Source of the DNA: Casuarina equisetifolia
Taxonomy: Eukaryota; Streptophyta; Magnoliopsida; Fagales; Casuarinaceae
Reading direction: 5' to 3'
DNA: 64,000 bases
Assembly (NCBI GenBank): GCA_028551475.1
Contig: CM052358.1
Location: forward strand, 19,308,853-19,372,852
Shown piece by piece: positions 22,713-35,024 of this stretch (within the stretch, counting starts at the first letter, position 1; each line of letters starts with the position of its first letter). Both the position numbers and the translations under genes were made by a program. The notes beneath the pieces are model-generated. The model saw nothing but the letters and a program-made list of their open reading frames with translations. It had not been told where the DNA came from and ran no database searches.

Positions 22713-24185
22713 TGATAACTCTAGTTTTTATAGGGTTTTTCTAATTACTTTAGTCAATATCTAACGTTAGATTTGTTAAAGTATATTTGTGTTTGTTTAC
22801 ATTTTTGTATATTTTGTTGTTTTATAGAGAAAAGCCAAAATAAAAGGAATAGAAAGAAACAAAGCAACAAATCAGTTCAAGAAAGGAAAATAAGAAAAGA
22901 AAAGAAAAGAAAAGAAAAAGTAAAAGAAAAAAGCTATTATCCAGCATGTGGGTATCATGGAAGTGCGGGAAAAACCGAAGAGGAGAGAGCTTGAGTGATT
23001 ATTAGGTCGAAGCAAAATAGAGAGAGAGAGGAGGATGAATGCTGGCGTGGACAGTCGTGCAACCACCTATTAGAATGCCATTTGCATTTGTCTCCTCCGA
23101 CAACCTGTGTGAAAAGGTGGTCTCGTGATAGCGTGACCCATTTTTGGCGTGTGATATATCTTTTTTAGCCACATTCTAGCATTTTCCGGTAAGGAGGGAA
23201 CAAATCATCCTTTGAGTGTGATTTCTAGCATTTTTGTGGCATATTCAAACAATTTTGTGGTGGTTTCCAGTGGGAGATGATGAACACCATTTGGCTTGAT
23301 TCCAGTAGATTTTTGGCATTTTCGTAGTAGATCAATGTGATGTTTTGTAGATCGGCACTCCAGGCGTCATCCCCAACGTTTTTCAGTGGTTTCTGTGAAG
23401 TACGTGGTGGTGTACGGTGGTGTGTGAAAGCACATGGCGGTGGCACATAGCAGCGAGTTTCGGTGTGTTTTCTCCTCCTTTTTCTAGACAGCTTCTTCTC
23501 CTACCTTTGATGTGTATATTTATGTAATATTTCTATGAATTGAAGACATATTGGTGACAACTTTTATGCTTTTAATTCAAAGAATGTATTGTTCAATTTC
23601 TTGCATTATTTCTGTTTGTACATATTCCATGTTTTAGTTTAGTTTGTTGGAGTTAAGATGTTACTTAATTACAATGGTATGAATTGTATGATTATGGTAT
23701 TTTGTGAGATTTTTTTTTATGTGAAGTTGCATATTATTGTATTCAATGCATTTAAGTGATTAGCTACCACTTAGATGATTTGATTTGTATGTTAGAGATA
23801 GACAAGAGAAAATATACAGTTGTTTCTTGTAATGTACAACTATAGATTAATATGGATAGACATATACCTAGACATAAAATTGTAGATAAATTAGAAAATT
23901 TTACTACCATATAAATAAAATTAATCTTCCAAGCATAAATGATTTACATTTGTACCTAATAGTTAGGTGAAATTAGACATTCTAACATATTTTGTCTATT
24001 TAGTTTTTTTAAATTCACTTAGTTAATCTATGTTTTATCATTTTGATTCCTAGATAAATTATAGGAGTTGTTCATCTTTAGTAATTAGTTAGTTTAATAA
24101 TTACCAGTATTTGTGAGATGATATTTTACTTACCATTATATCATTTATTCAATATGTACACTTGCATGTAGGATATTACCAAATA
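22713..24185 (-). mobile_element. Solo LTR R4 nested in copia V integrase
   Basis: Minus-strand copy of the R family, about 1.47 kb. On the minus strand it starts near TATTTGGTAATATC (the R-family TGTTTGGTGAAATC) and ends CTATAAAAACTAGAGTTATCA. It is flanked by GTTAA (22708-22712) and GTTGA (24186-24190), a 5-bp duplication with one later substitution. Excision rejoins the copia motif TYLINRLP across the gap. The middle (22830-23480) has purine-rich sequence not matched in R1 and R3. Confidence 0.82.
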
Positions 24186-24190
24186 GTTGA

Positions 24191-24771
24191 TAAGGTATGT
24201 CACTATGAAAGTACATTCTTTTCACAAAATGAGGAGTGATTTAGGCTTGAAACATTAAGCCCTAAGTGATGTTTAGGAGATGTTATGCTTATGTTCCATA
24301 ACCCCATTCTATTAGGATGTGTATGCACACGAATTCTTATGCAATATGTTACGTGAGGTAAGGGAAAACGTGCATTTAGTGGAAAAGAATTCACCACCAT
24401 TGTCAAAGCAAATATGCTTAACAAACCATGAGAATAAAAAATTGTACAATAATAAAAAGTTGACTTTTGAAGTAGAAGAGAAAAGTTCATTTTCTATAGT
24501 AAAAAAATAATGTGATCCATCATGATTTAGAGTACGATATGAGCTTCATATATCCATATGAATTAAATTAGGAATGGAAAAGGAGAAAGAATACTTTTAT
24601 GGGAGATGGAAATGTGTATATATGATATATATAAATTTTTTTTTAGGTAGTAGAGAGGGAAGGGGAGGGGGTGTGTCAAAATTGGGACCACTTTAGTCAT
24701 AAGTAGTGTAAATTATCAATTGAATTGGACTCTTGCCAATATCTAATAACTATGCTAATGTAAAAGGTTGA
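24191..24771 (-). pseudogene. Copia element V: integrase core
   Basis: On the minus strand 24590-24191 reads FNLIHMDI, HDGSHYFFTIENE, DNGGEFFSTKCT, CAYT..NGVMEHKH and, through a frameshift, TYLIN, which continues across R4. These correspond to the copia integrase core (L-H-x-D-x-W-G, DNGxEF, TPQQNGVxERKH). Stops and frameshifts are present. Minus-strand text at 24640-24680 is C-rich and may be a short expansion. Confidence 0.8.
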
Positions 24772-24776
24772 GATAT

Positions 24777-26531
24777 TGTTGGAATATATTTTAATGATGT
24801 TAGAATATATAAACATTTTGATGATGAGAAAAATGGAAGTTATAATATAGAAATATTATAATCATTTTGTTATAATATATTGATGATTGAATGATGAGAA
24901 AAATGAAATTATAATATAGAAATATTATAATTATTATTTGATTATTTATAGAATTTTATAAGCAAAATAATATGGATTATTTTGTAGGAATTGGGTTGAA
25001 AACGAAAAGCCAAAATTGAGCAAAGCCCGTGTGGACAAAGCTTAGCTTGTTCGTTAACCTAGTCCAAGTACACACTTGTTAGCCCAAACCTACACAACCC
25101 ACTTCTTAGCCTAGAGATGCAACCTAGCCTGTGAGAAAGACTCATAACCTGCAGAAGCTTCTCGCAACCTGCACGCCCGCGCTTACACCTGCGACCCGCA
25201 ACCTGCGTATGACCAACTTAAGCACATGCAACCTAAAACCCAACCTGCGATGACACTGTAACTTTGTTGGTAAAATTGGCCATCGTAGACTTCTTCAATC
25301 AAGCTAAAAAAGGGTTTGTTGGAAATCTAATGAAGAGAGGAACAATTATGTGAAGAAAAATCGAAGATCCATTACTCAAAGAGGATTAATTTAAAGAAAT
25401 TATGGAGCTCTTCGAGTTCTAGTCCTAATTGTTCAAAAGTGAAATTAGAATCAAATTAGAAAGTTTTTAAAGATGATTTCAAAGGGCTTTTGTAAAGAAG
25501 AATGTGCTTTATCAATTTGTAAAGGACCCATGAAGTTTAATTTCAAGATTGAAGAGAATTGAGTAAGATTTGAGTGAGAACCCAGTAATCTTTTTTTAAG
25601 GTCCATGAAGCTCTGATTATGTAACTTAAGTTACTGATCAAACAAAGTTGTTTTAGAGCTTGATTTTGAATGTCTTTAAGCCAGAATGAAGAAGCAAGCT
25701 CTGTCTCAACTCGACCTCTCTAATAGCTCAAAATCTAGTCACTATCAATTCAGAAAGGGAAGGAAATCAAAAGTCAAAATGGTTAGTTTTTAGAGTTAAT
25801 AAGGTGCATTTTTCATGTCTATTTAGCTTGAAAAAGAAGAACAAATCATTGTAAGACTGGGTCAGATTTGAAGAAATGAAAATCTACTTAAGAAACTAAA
25901 TATACAACTTGTGAAACTTGAGTTGAAGAGAAATCTTAGAGAAGTTCTTTCACTTTATTACTCTTTAAGTTTACTTGAGATTTCTACTTGTATATGTGTT
26001 AATTATATTCTAAATATTGTTTTGCACATATACTTCTTTGTAAATCCAAAACCTTAACTTTGCTATTATTTGGAGGTTTCGTGATTAGGAATTGATTATC
26101 TAAATTGTTATCATTAGAAAGCCCTTAGCTTAGCAATCTCTCATATACATTTCATATCTGAAGAGAATTGCTTAAGTTTGTAATAAGTTTGAGAAACTTT
26201 AACTTGTTAGTGTGTGTTGAGACATACATTGTATTGTGATCCTTGGTATAAGGATTGTTTGACTCCTTGAGGAGGAGTTGGAAAGTGTAGGAGAAAGTTT
26301 TTTTTAGCTTTGTAGTAAAATGGAGTTCAACTAGTTGTGTTAAAGGAGAAGAGGGTGGAAACAGGTGAGAAGGGCCGAACCACCATGTAAATTGGTGTTT
26401 TGTCTCTCTTGTATTTAATTATCTTTGAATGTTTATTTGATTGTAAAAAGTGATTGAGCACAAACTAGAAGTAAACTTTTAAAGAGAAACCTATTTCACC
26501 CCTTCCCTTTAGGTTGCTATAGGATCCAATA
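24777..26531 (+). mobile_element. Solo LTR Z (large copia-type LTR)
   Basis: Begins TGTTGGAATATATTTT and ends AGGATCCAATA, with exact 5-bp duplications GATAT at 24772-24776 and 26532-26536, so the 1755-bp unit is a bounded insertion. The 3' end (CCTATTTCACCCCTTCCCTTTAGGTTGCTATAGGATCC, read in pieces at 26490-26526) resembles the ends of large SIRE/Maximus-type copia LTRs. Chained CAACCTGC-like strings occur at 25130-25260. No internal domain or second LTR is present. It sits inside the pol of copia V. Confidence 0.85.
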
Positions 26532-26536
26532 GATAT

Positions 26537-26700
26537 GCAACAAGTTCCATGTATAGAAAGCCCTTGATTGTTGAACAAGAACATTACCCATTTGCCCCTA
26601 TCTTAACACAATGTTTGGATTCTACTTCCTTTTACTTTTTGGACCATGTGAATCTATTAAGGTCCTATGAAACTTTAATAGTTTGAGAAAGAAATTTATA
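26537..26700 (-). pseudogene. Copia element V: upstream pol remnant
   Basis: On the minus strand the text continues upstream of LTR Z and reads weakly like the region between protease and integrase (KIGANG...GLSIHGTCC). Similarity is low, and the 5' LTR of V was not found. Confidence 0.4.
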
Positions 26701-28244
26701 AATAAATGGATTCTTTTACTTAATATTTTATAGTTAAGTTAAATATGTATTATTTTTTATAAATTGTTTTATATTAAAGGTTAGGATAAAGTCTATTTCA
26801 AATTTTGTCACTTTAAATTTTCTTATTATGTAAGAAATGTTAAAAATTGTAATTTTATATAAAAAAAAAGTATGACCCTTGGATCATGTTGAAATGAAAA
26901 TTTGACTCTTTTGCTAATGAGTTAGTTTTGAAGTTTGATTATGAACTTTTTTTAAAGGTATCAAAGCCTAATTCTTTCTTTCATCCTTTTAATTTAAACT
27001 TCATCCTTATAGGTCAATGGTTCATTATGTTAAGGAGAGTGTTAGGTATAAGGGGGCATATTGAGTCTCATATGAGAATTGTTATTGTTGAAAGTGTGCT
27101 GCTATTGTTGTGTTGTGTTGTGTTGTGTTGTGTTATGTTATGTTATGCTAAAAACTTTGTTTGTGTTAGAAGTTTGTCTATGTTTAGGAACTTTTTGGTG
27201 TTGGATCATGATCACTATGATTGGATCCTTTATTGTGAATTCTTGGTGATTCTTAAGGAGATGTAGACTTTGTTCAAACTTACAATTATCATGTGAGTTA
27301 AGTGTGATTTTGATTATGTTAATCCACTTATTAAGCACTAGAAGTCTTTATTTTTTGAAATTGGTGTATCTTTAAAGAATATTCATGTGAAGTATGTAAT
27401 TTTCTTAGATCTCATCCAAATCTTAGAATTTGTTTGATTTCCTTTCGAGGCGAAATCCTAGATTGCATTTAACCGAGGAAATTATATAAGCCATCTTTGG
27501 ATTGATTAAGACTTTCAAGCCAACCTTATTACTTACCACCAGTCACCTTGCTAAGCCTTGATTCTTATATTTATTTTTTAATGATGATACATGTATATAT
27601 ATCTCTTAGCCTTGATCAAATTATCTCATTGTACTACATCCATGAACATGTTGATTTGTAGCATGGAAAGAAATTGATTGCAATGATTATATGTGGCATA
27701 GTATGTTATTTCTACAAATGTAAATGTAAATGCAAAAAAATAGTCCAATACAAATGTAAATCCAAATTCAAGTCACATAGTTCAATAAAATATACGTCTA
27801 AACATAGTAATTGGATACCATTAGTAGGGGAGTATTGAGGTGGCTATATTTAAAAGTGTTTTTACTTTGTTGTTGCAAATATGATTATGGCTTTTGTTAA
27901 GGTTTACTTCCAAGTGAAATCAAGCAAGTTTGGACAAGAAACAATGAGAACATGAGATGGTAAAAAGATTATCTTTAAGGAGTAAAAAGTATAAAAGATC
28001 TAGAATTCTAATGAGATCGTAGAAATTAATGTGTTCATGAGTTATTTAAGCTTAAATGATTTTTATCTCACCATTATCCTAACCTTACATCATAGAAGTC
28101 TTATTGATTCTTCGTTAGATGATTACCTTACATTAGCGGAGAGAGTAATGAAAGGCAAACTTATAAGAATTGGTCAAAGCATTTGAAAGGTTGCATATTC
28201 ATATGGATCTATTTAAAGTGTGCATAATTGAAAAGATGGGAACT

Positions 28245-28285
<41 letters not shown>

Positions 28286-28515
28286 GGTTTACAAAGTTAA
28301 AGTTGATCTTATGTTATGAAATAATTATGGTGTTTGGATGAAAGTTATGTTTTTCTTTGAATTGCAAAGTTGAGTAATTATGAGAAAATGTCATGAAGGA
28401 GGATTTTTCTTCAATATATATATATTGTTTATTACTTTTGCTCAAGGACAAGTAAAATGTTAAGTTTGGGGGTTTAAGTTTTAAGTTTTTAGCCATGGAA
28501 ACAACGCCAAAAACT
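26701..28515 (+). mobile_element. Probable Ty3/gypsy 3' internal region with polypurine tract
   Basis: No intact frame. The end (about 28439-28480, CTCAAGGACAAGTAAAATG then AAGTTTGGGGG) closely resembles the conserved polypurine-tract region that closes many plant Ty3/gypsy elements. It lies 36-40 bp upstream of the R2 LTR start, as expected for an internal region running into its 3' LTR. A TTTCGAGGCGAAATCCT string at 27442 also fits a gypsy 3' region. A TGTTG/TGTTA pentamer run (about 27104-27147) is present. Upstream limits are unclear. Confidence 0.5.
28248..28282. repeat. (AC)n microsatellite
   Basis: 35 bp of uninterrupted AC dinucleotide. Confidence 0.97.
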
Positions 28516-30575
28516 TGTTTGGTGAAATCTTATATTCAAGTGAACATGTTAAACAAGTAATATAATGATGCGAAAAGTGTTATCCCACAGAGGTTGGTGA
28601 ATATTAGACCAACTAATTACTAATAGTGAATAACTCCTATAATTTATTTAGCAAATTGAAATGATAAAGGAGAGATTCATTAACTAAATTTTAGAAAACT
28701 TGATATAAGAAACATGTTAGAGCATTTGTCTTCACTATAACTAATAGATAAGAATGTCAATTATTTATGCTTGCAGGAGTGATAATACTTGTGATGGAAA
28801 AATTTCTTAATTTATTCACTATCCTATGTCTAGGTATAACAAAACTATTTATTTCATTGATTCACTATATCTTTATATATGAATTGAAAAACACCAAATG
28901 TATTAGGATCTATGAATATTTCTAATTTACATTTAAAGTCACATAAATAATATGGTATATGTTTATCCCATATTTAATGTATGGTTATCAATTATAAGAA
29001 GAAATTACATATTATCTCCTTTCAGTCTCAAACATGACAATCAAATCATTTATGCGGTAGCCAATTACTTAAAAATATTAAACACAATAACATATAACTC
29101 ACAAAAATAAAATACTTTATAAAATGTAACAATAATGAAATTCATATTATCATAATTCAATTATATCATAGCTCTAACAAAAGTAAACTAAAACATAATG
29201 TTAGTATAAATAAAAAAAAATGTTTGGAATTTAAAAAAGATATTAAATCAAAAACATGAAAGCTATCACCATAATGCCTTCCTTTCAAGGAAGCTTTGCT
29301 CAATTCTACACATCAAAGAAGAATAAAAACTATATGGATGAAGAAACACGTTGTCATGTGGTGTCACGCATTGCTGTCATGTTTTCTCATTCATGACTGC
29401 CACATTCCACCACACACTACTACTCGTTCTATATAGAACTACCATAAAGATGCACATAGTACTTGGATATGCCCTTAGCCCACTAGAAGTGGAGAAAATA
29501 AATGAGATCTAGAATATTCCATTATAGGTTCTCTCCCACCACCAGAAAATATCACAGACCCACCAAAAACTCATTAGAAACTCGTGCTAGACAAACCCAC
29601 AGTCTAGATCAATCAAGATATTGGGCAAATATGCTAGAGATGCATAAGAAAATAGTCCAGATGGCGTTTATGTTGGTAGTCTATCCTTATCAAACAGCTA
29701 AGAAGATAAAAAGATAGGAGTTTGAAGTCAAAAATGGATGCAACAGCAGCAGGAGGTAGCAACTAAGTTTGAACCTACAGAATTTGACGGTAAGTGGTTT
29801 ACTGTCTTGTAATTATCTTATCTACATTGAAACAACTGTAAAGAAACCTGGAAATCTCTTGAAGATAAAGTATTATATCTCTAGTGTTAGATTTTTTTCT
29901 ATAAATTAGAGGTTTGTGTTAGAAAATGTAAGAGAGAAGTCCCTAGAGAGAATTTCATTTCTGTAGAAACTAAAAATAAAGTAGTTTTTTGTGTCAATTT
30001 TGAAAGCTTGTAACTTTCCTTTTACTTGATGAAATTTCATGTTTCTTGCCCAAATCTCTTCCTTGTCTTGTCTAGCTTATATTAGATTCAAGTTTTGTCT
30101 TATTTTGCTATGTATTGGGTTAGAAATCAATCCTACAATTTGCACAATCCTACACTATTTTCTCATAAGAAAAGATACCTTCTCATTGGAAAGAGATAGC
30201 TTTTAACTAAAGAAGAACGTTGGGTCAACTTTCACAACCGCACATTCTTCCTAGCCTCACATTGCACACTCTCTTATCTCCTTTTTTTTTTTTTTTTGTA
30301 CTTGCTACTTGATAATTGCATAGCAACACTTCTTTGTTCTTTTATTCCTTTTTTTCCCACATGATTTGCCCTATTTACATTTATCATTCTTTGTTTTTGT
30401 TTGTTTTCTTTCTTCTCTTTTACATGGTTTGTTACTTCTTTTCTTTTATTTTGGTTTTGTTGTATGAACTAAAAAAATTTGAAAAAATATAGACAAATGA
30501 AAATATAATTTCATAAGTACTACATTATATATTACCTAAAGAAGTTAAAATAACTATATAAAAAGAGAGTTATCA
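28516..30575 (+). mobile_element. R2, R-family LTR, probably a 3' LTR
   Basis: Starts TGTTTGGTGAAATC and ends GAGAGTTATCA like R1 and R3. It is about 2.06 kb because its middle (roughly 29300-30300) differs or holds an insertion with leader-like sequence. Unlike R1, R3 and R4 it is preceded by a polypurine-tract-like GTTTGGGGG text, so it may be the true 3' LTR of the parent element. The flanks AAACT (left) and AAATA (right) are not a duplication, which fits a 3' LTR whose partner is lost. The frame at 29502-29717 lies in the extra middle part and is unrecognised. Confidence 0.65.
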
Positions 30576-30946
30576 AAATATAATTTCTTTTGTATTTAAC
30601 TTTTAAATTAAATGCCTTTCTTATAACTATTGTGCACATATTTTTCACTAGAAAAATGACATTTCTTTACACTTGAACAATTGATAAAGAAGTTGAAGGA
30701 TTTGTAAAGGTCAGACTCAAAACTATGATGTGTATTTGAGTGAGCATCATATTTTATTGAATGAAACAATGAACTCTTGGTTCGCACATAAATAAAAGTC
30801 ACCACAAAATTATGTTTTACATGGTTGCAACTTTTGCTAGCACACCTAGTTTCAATGGCAGCCCAACATTGCCTTCCATATTCTCTATCTTAAAATAGAG
30901 AAAAAATAAAGGAGATAGAAAATGAAGAAAATAAAAATGAAAAGGA
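30576..30946. other. Spacer between R2 and composite copia W
   Basis: AT-rich DNA without recognisable coding sequence; the 65-codon minus-strand frame at 30608-30805 has no known domain. Confidence 0.35.
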
Positions 30947-31305
30947 TGTTTCTATTAGAATTACAGATTAGTCAAATTGCCACATTTATAGGCGATATGC
31001 CTTCCAAGCAATCATAAGCGTTCCTCTTCATTATTAATTAGTAAGAAGAAAACCATGACTACAAGACAAAACAACAAAATGGGCTCCAATGAATGGTTAC
31101 AACAAAGGCATGTGTTGGATTACGAAAATTGAGGAAGTTAGAAGAGGGAGAGGTAACATCATATGTTTTAACTCATTAGTGAACATAGGGACTAGTCTTT
31201 TAAATGTACTTGTATAAATATTAGATTCTTTATTGTTATATTCATGTTTTTTTCTACAATTCCAACCTATACACGACCACCATTCTATCCAAATTCTAGA
31301 TTTCA
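30947..31305 (+). mobile_element. 5' LTR of composite copia W
   Basis: Matches 43969-44347: CTGCCACATCTATAGGCGA-like text, ATGGGCTCCAATGRATGGTT, GTGTTGGATT, TAAATATYAGA and ATTCTATCCAAATYCT near the end. Ends TTTCA at 31305, followed after 3 nt by TGGTATTAGAG (31309-31319), a mutated initiator-Met tRNA primer site (TGGTATCAGAGC). The start is 30947 or 30953; a few extra bases separate the two LTR copies there. Confidence 0.85.
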
Positions 31306-31616
31306 TTTTGGTATTAGAGTAGGTATGTGTTAGGAATTTGCTGGAACAATTCCTCAACAAGGGATTAAAGTGCACTTACATGCACACATTAACATGAAAT
31401 TTTAAAGAGGTTTAGATAAACAATGTCCTACTCCCCTATCTTGCCAATAATATTCACCTATTATAATTACAGTCTTTTGACAAAGAAAGATTAAGAAACT
31501 CTCACAACCTTAATTTTATAATACTCTACAAATAAGCCAACACTTGGTTATTAGTATTATTACTTTGGTTCTTTTATATCTCCCTAAGAACTACTTAGAA
31601 TCCTTTTATAGGCCTT

Positions 31617-32891
31617 TGTTCGGTGAAATCTAAATGCAAGTGAACATGTCGAACAAGTAATATAATGATAAGAAAGATATCGTCCCACAGAGATTGGTGA
31701 TTACTAGACCAACTAATTACTAACGGTGAATAACTCCTAGAATTTATCTAGCAAACCAAATTGACGGATGATAGATTAACTAACTAAGTCTAAGAAAACT
31801 TAATAAAAGAAATATGTTAAAGCATATGACTTCACCATAATTACTAGGTACTAATATTGATTATTTATGCTTGCAAGAGAGATAATATCTATGTGATGGC
31901 AGAATTTCCTAATTTATTTACTATCCTATGTCTAGGTATAGCAAACCTACTTAGTTCATTAATTCACTATATCTCTATATGTGAATTGAAACAAACCAAA
32001 TGCATTAGTATCTATGAATATTCCTAGTTTACACCAAAAGCCACACAAACAATATGGTATATGTCTATCCATATTTAATTTATGGTTACATATTACAAGA
32101 AGCAACTGCATGCTATTTCCTGTCGGTCTTTAACATGCAAATCAAGTCATCTAAGTGGTAGCTAATCACCTAAAAGCATTAAACTCCGTAATATGTAACT
32201 TCACATAAATAAAATATCTTGCAAAATATAATAATCATAAGATTCATACCATCATAATTAGGTTACATTGTAGCTCTAACAAAAATAAACTAAAACATAA
32301 AGAAATAATGAGGAAGAATGGTAATAAGAAATAAAGAATGCATCTTGAATCCAAGAACAAGAAGTCTATCACCCTTTTTGTCTTCTCTTCAAGAAAACCT
32401 TGAATTCTTGGCTTCTTTCTTGAGTTGTGCTCAATTTCCTCCTCCTCCTCTTCTTTTGCCTCTTCTCTTCTCTTAAATAGGGTTTAGGTTTAGACCTATT
32501 CTTATCCTAGTAGAATTGGGTCTTAGAGATCTAAAACAATTGGGTTTTGAACTCTTAATTTAATTAAATTTTGAACTCCTAATTTAATTAGGCTTTGAAC
32601 TCCTAATATGATTAGGTTTTCTAATTATTTAGAAAACCCAATAACAATAAAAACTAATAACAATCATTCAAAGCCCAAGCCCATCTTGACTCTCTTGATC
32701 TTGATATTACGATTTTGCCACACAATAAGCATCATGTTCTCCATGTTCATCCATTTTCTCCTTGCCTACTTGTGCTACATAAACAAGATAAATTTAAGTA
32801 AATAAAGAGGAGTTCAAATGTTTTCTCACAATTATTAAAGTTATTTATTGCCTAAAATAGGTAAAATAACTCTATAAAAATAGAGTTATCA
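31617..32891 (+). mobile_element. Solo LTR R3 nested in the 3' LTR of X
   Basis: 1275 bp with TGTTCGGTGAAATC start and TAGAGTTATCA end, flanked by exact duplications GCCTT (31612-31616 and 32892-32896). It is the best-preserved copy with clear borders. It is close to R1 along its full length, including TGCAAGTGAACATGTCGAAC-like text near the start and the terminal stem-loop AACTCTA / TAGAGTT. Non-coding. Confidence 0.9.
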
Positions 32892-33050
32892 GCCTTATAA
32901 CTCCCACAAATTAGTTCTCTAACCAACATGAGACAAATAATTCTTTTATTCTAATCTTGTGGGATAAGGACTTTTTTCTTCCTAATCCATGTAGGATATG
33001 GATTCTTAAATCTTGCAAAACTCTTTTGAGAATTCAAGTCATATCCAACA

Positions 33051-34156
33051 ATTCCTCCCTCGATGAAGAAATCTCAAACACCTTCACATCTTCATAAAAC
33101 TTCGCACATTTGTCTTCTTTAGTCCTCTTGTGTTTTAATAGAATTCCCACTGGCTTCATTGTTAGTTTGTCTTCACTTTTCTTCTAAATAACTTGACCAT
33201 TTAGGAAATAAATGTTCTTGTCACTCCTTTTCTTGCCTCTAAGAAAAAATTTGCGTTGCTTGAATATATTGAGCCAATCACCTCTTCTTATATATGAATT
33301 CGCATTTACAACTAACTTTTTCACTATTATAACATTGTAGCCATTAGAAGGTACATACCTTACATTCTACAAACTCTTAACTTCACCATTATGAAACTTG
33401 AATATGACAATGCCAACACCTTTAACCTTCATTTTTTTTAAATTTCCCATAATGATGTTACTAAGATCTCCTTTTTACTTTAAGATATCAAAGCAAGCAC
33501 CTATAATGGAATCCAACAACTATTTGTCACTTGTTACATGTGATCTCCCATCTTCCAAAAATAATGGAAGAATCTTATAATTATCAGCAACACAGATTTA
33601 GAAGTTTAAGTCCTTATATTTCATCTTTTTGAACCCTACAAGTTCTTCTAACATTTTCCTGTATTTTTCTCTTATGTGACCCTTCTTTTTGGCATATTTA
33701 GTAGCATTCTTTACCTTCATAAGGATTTCTTTGCCTCAACCCAGACCTATTGCTCCAATTGCTTCTACCTTTTAGAGTCCTCCTTAAAAAAGAACTCTTT
33801 ATAACCAATATTAATGCCTCATGATCTTTATTCTTTTCTCCCATTAAGCTTTCATTGTCATGTAATAATGTGGTCACATGATCTATTATCAATGTCATCT
33901 AGCTTACCAATAGAGACTAAACAAAAGACTTAAATGATTTTGGCAAAGACAATAATAAAAGTATAGCCTTCTCTTTTTCCCCTATATGTTCTACAATACT
34001 TAACAAATGAGATAATTTTGCATTTACTTTTTCAAAATTAGTCACATGATCATAGAGATTCATACCTTCTTCCATCTTTAAAGAATAAAACTCCATCTTG
34101 AGACATAGCTTTTTCATTAGAGAATGAGTGCATAAATACTCTCTAACTTGTTCCAT
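33051..34156 (-). pseudogene. Copia X gag and protease remnants
   Basis: Minus strand 34156-33917 matches copia gag (MEQVREYLCTHSLMKKLCLK, MEEGMNLYDHV, EKEAILLLLSLP-like text). At 33898-33698 is the gag tail (NKDHEALILVIKS then a basic Arg/Ser/Asn stretch). At 33600-33080 is the protease-to-GAG-pre-integrase text (MGN-like, VKFHNGEVKSL, NVRYVPSNGYNVIIVKKLV read through stops). No pol domains follow before the LTR. Confidence 0.75.
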
Positions 34157-35024
34157 AAATTTGTAGATGTCTCTTCATTCAACACCTTCTACTTAATGTT
34201 TGGAGACATCATCATTCAATCATACTTAAGGCCTACAATTTTGTTTTTGCTTCTATATCTTTTCCATTATATCCCTAAGCTTATTCTTTTCCAAGGCTTC
34301 CTTAAGACCTTGTTGCATTAGCAAATCTTGTATATTAACTTTCTACAAAGTGAAATCATTCTTTCCATTAAACAAAGGAACATCATACTTAATTTCATCT
34401 ATTATAATTGATGCTTTTACTTCTACTAGATCACTACTTAGCAAAAATAAATTTATAAGTTGTGCTAAGAAAGATAAAAAAAAGATCTAACCTAATAAAG
34501 CAACTAGTTGAATTGTTGACTATGTAAAAGATGATCCTCTTTTAACTGCTAATGTTGTATTATTTGCCTTGATACCATTTATTACGAATTTACTGGCATA
34601 ATTTCTTAATAAGGGTTCAAAGCACATCTACACACACATACTAACACAAAAGGATTTAAAGATATTCAAACCAACAATGTCCTTTCCCTTATCTTTCCAA
34701 TAATATTCAACTACTACAACTACAATCTTTTGATAGAGAAATGTTGAGAAATTCTCATAACCTTAGCTTTGTAATATTCTACAAATAACCTAACACTTGA
34801 TTACTAGTATTGCCACTTTGGTTCTCTTATATCTCCCTAAGGACTACTTAGAATCCTTTTATAGACCTTTTAACTCCTATAAGTTAGTTTTCTAACCAAT
34901 GTAAGACAAACAATTCTTTTTTTCTAATCTAGTGGTATAGTGACTCTTTCCTTCCCAATCCATGTAGGACATGAACTTTTAAATCATGTAGAACTCTTTT
35001 GAGCAAGTTGCATCCAACAGTATG

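Larger units (their letters stand above)
31328..35019 (-). mobile_element. Copia element X, internally deleted, nested in W
   Basis: Minus-strand element bounded by exact 5-bp duplications GTATG (31323-31327 and 35020-35024). The 5' LTR is 34580-35019. A primer site TGGTATCAAGGC reads on the minus strand at 34577-34566, two bases inside. The 3' LTR is 31328-33050 and holds solo LTR R3; without it the LTR is about 443 bp. The purine-rich GAGGGAGGAAT at 33062-33051 is the polypurine tract. The 1.5-kb internal region holds only gag and protease-like sequence; integrase, RT and RNase H are absent. It depends on another element for movement and is now decayed. Confidence 0.88.

Noticed and set aside
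22773..22994. Lys-rich 73-codon frame
   Set aside because: Low-complexity purine tract within solo LTR R4.
27104..27147. Telomere-like repeat (TGTTG/TGTTA units)
   Set aside because: Units are pentamers, not the plant TTTAGGG heptamer.
26928..27266. 112-codon plus-strand frame with a hydrophobic stretch
   Set aside because: The Leu/Cys/Val-rich part is produced by the TGTTG pentamer repeat; no homology recognised.
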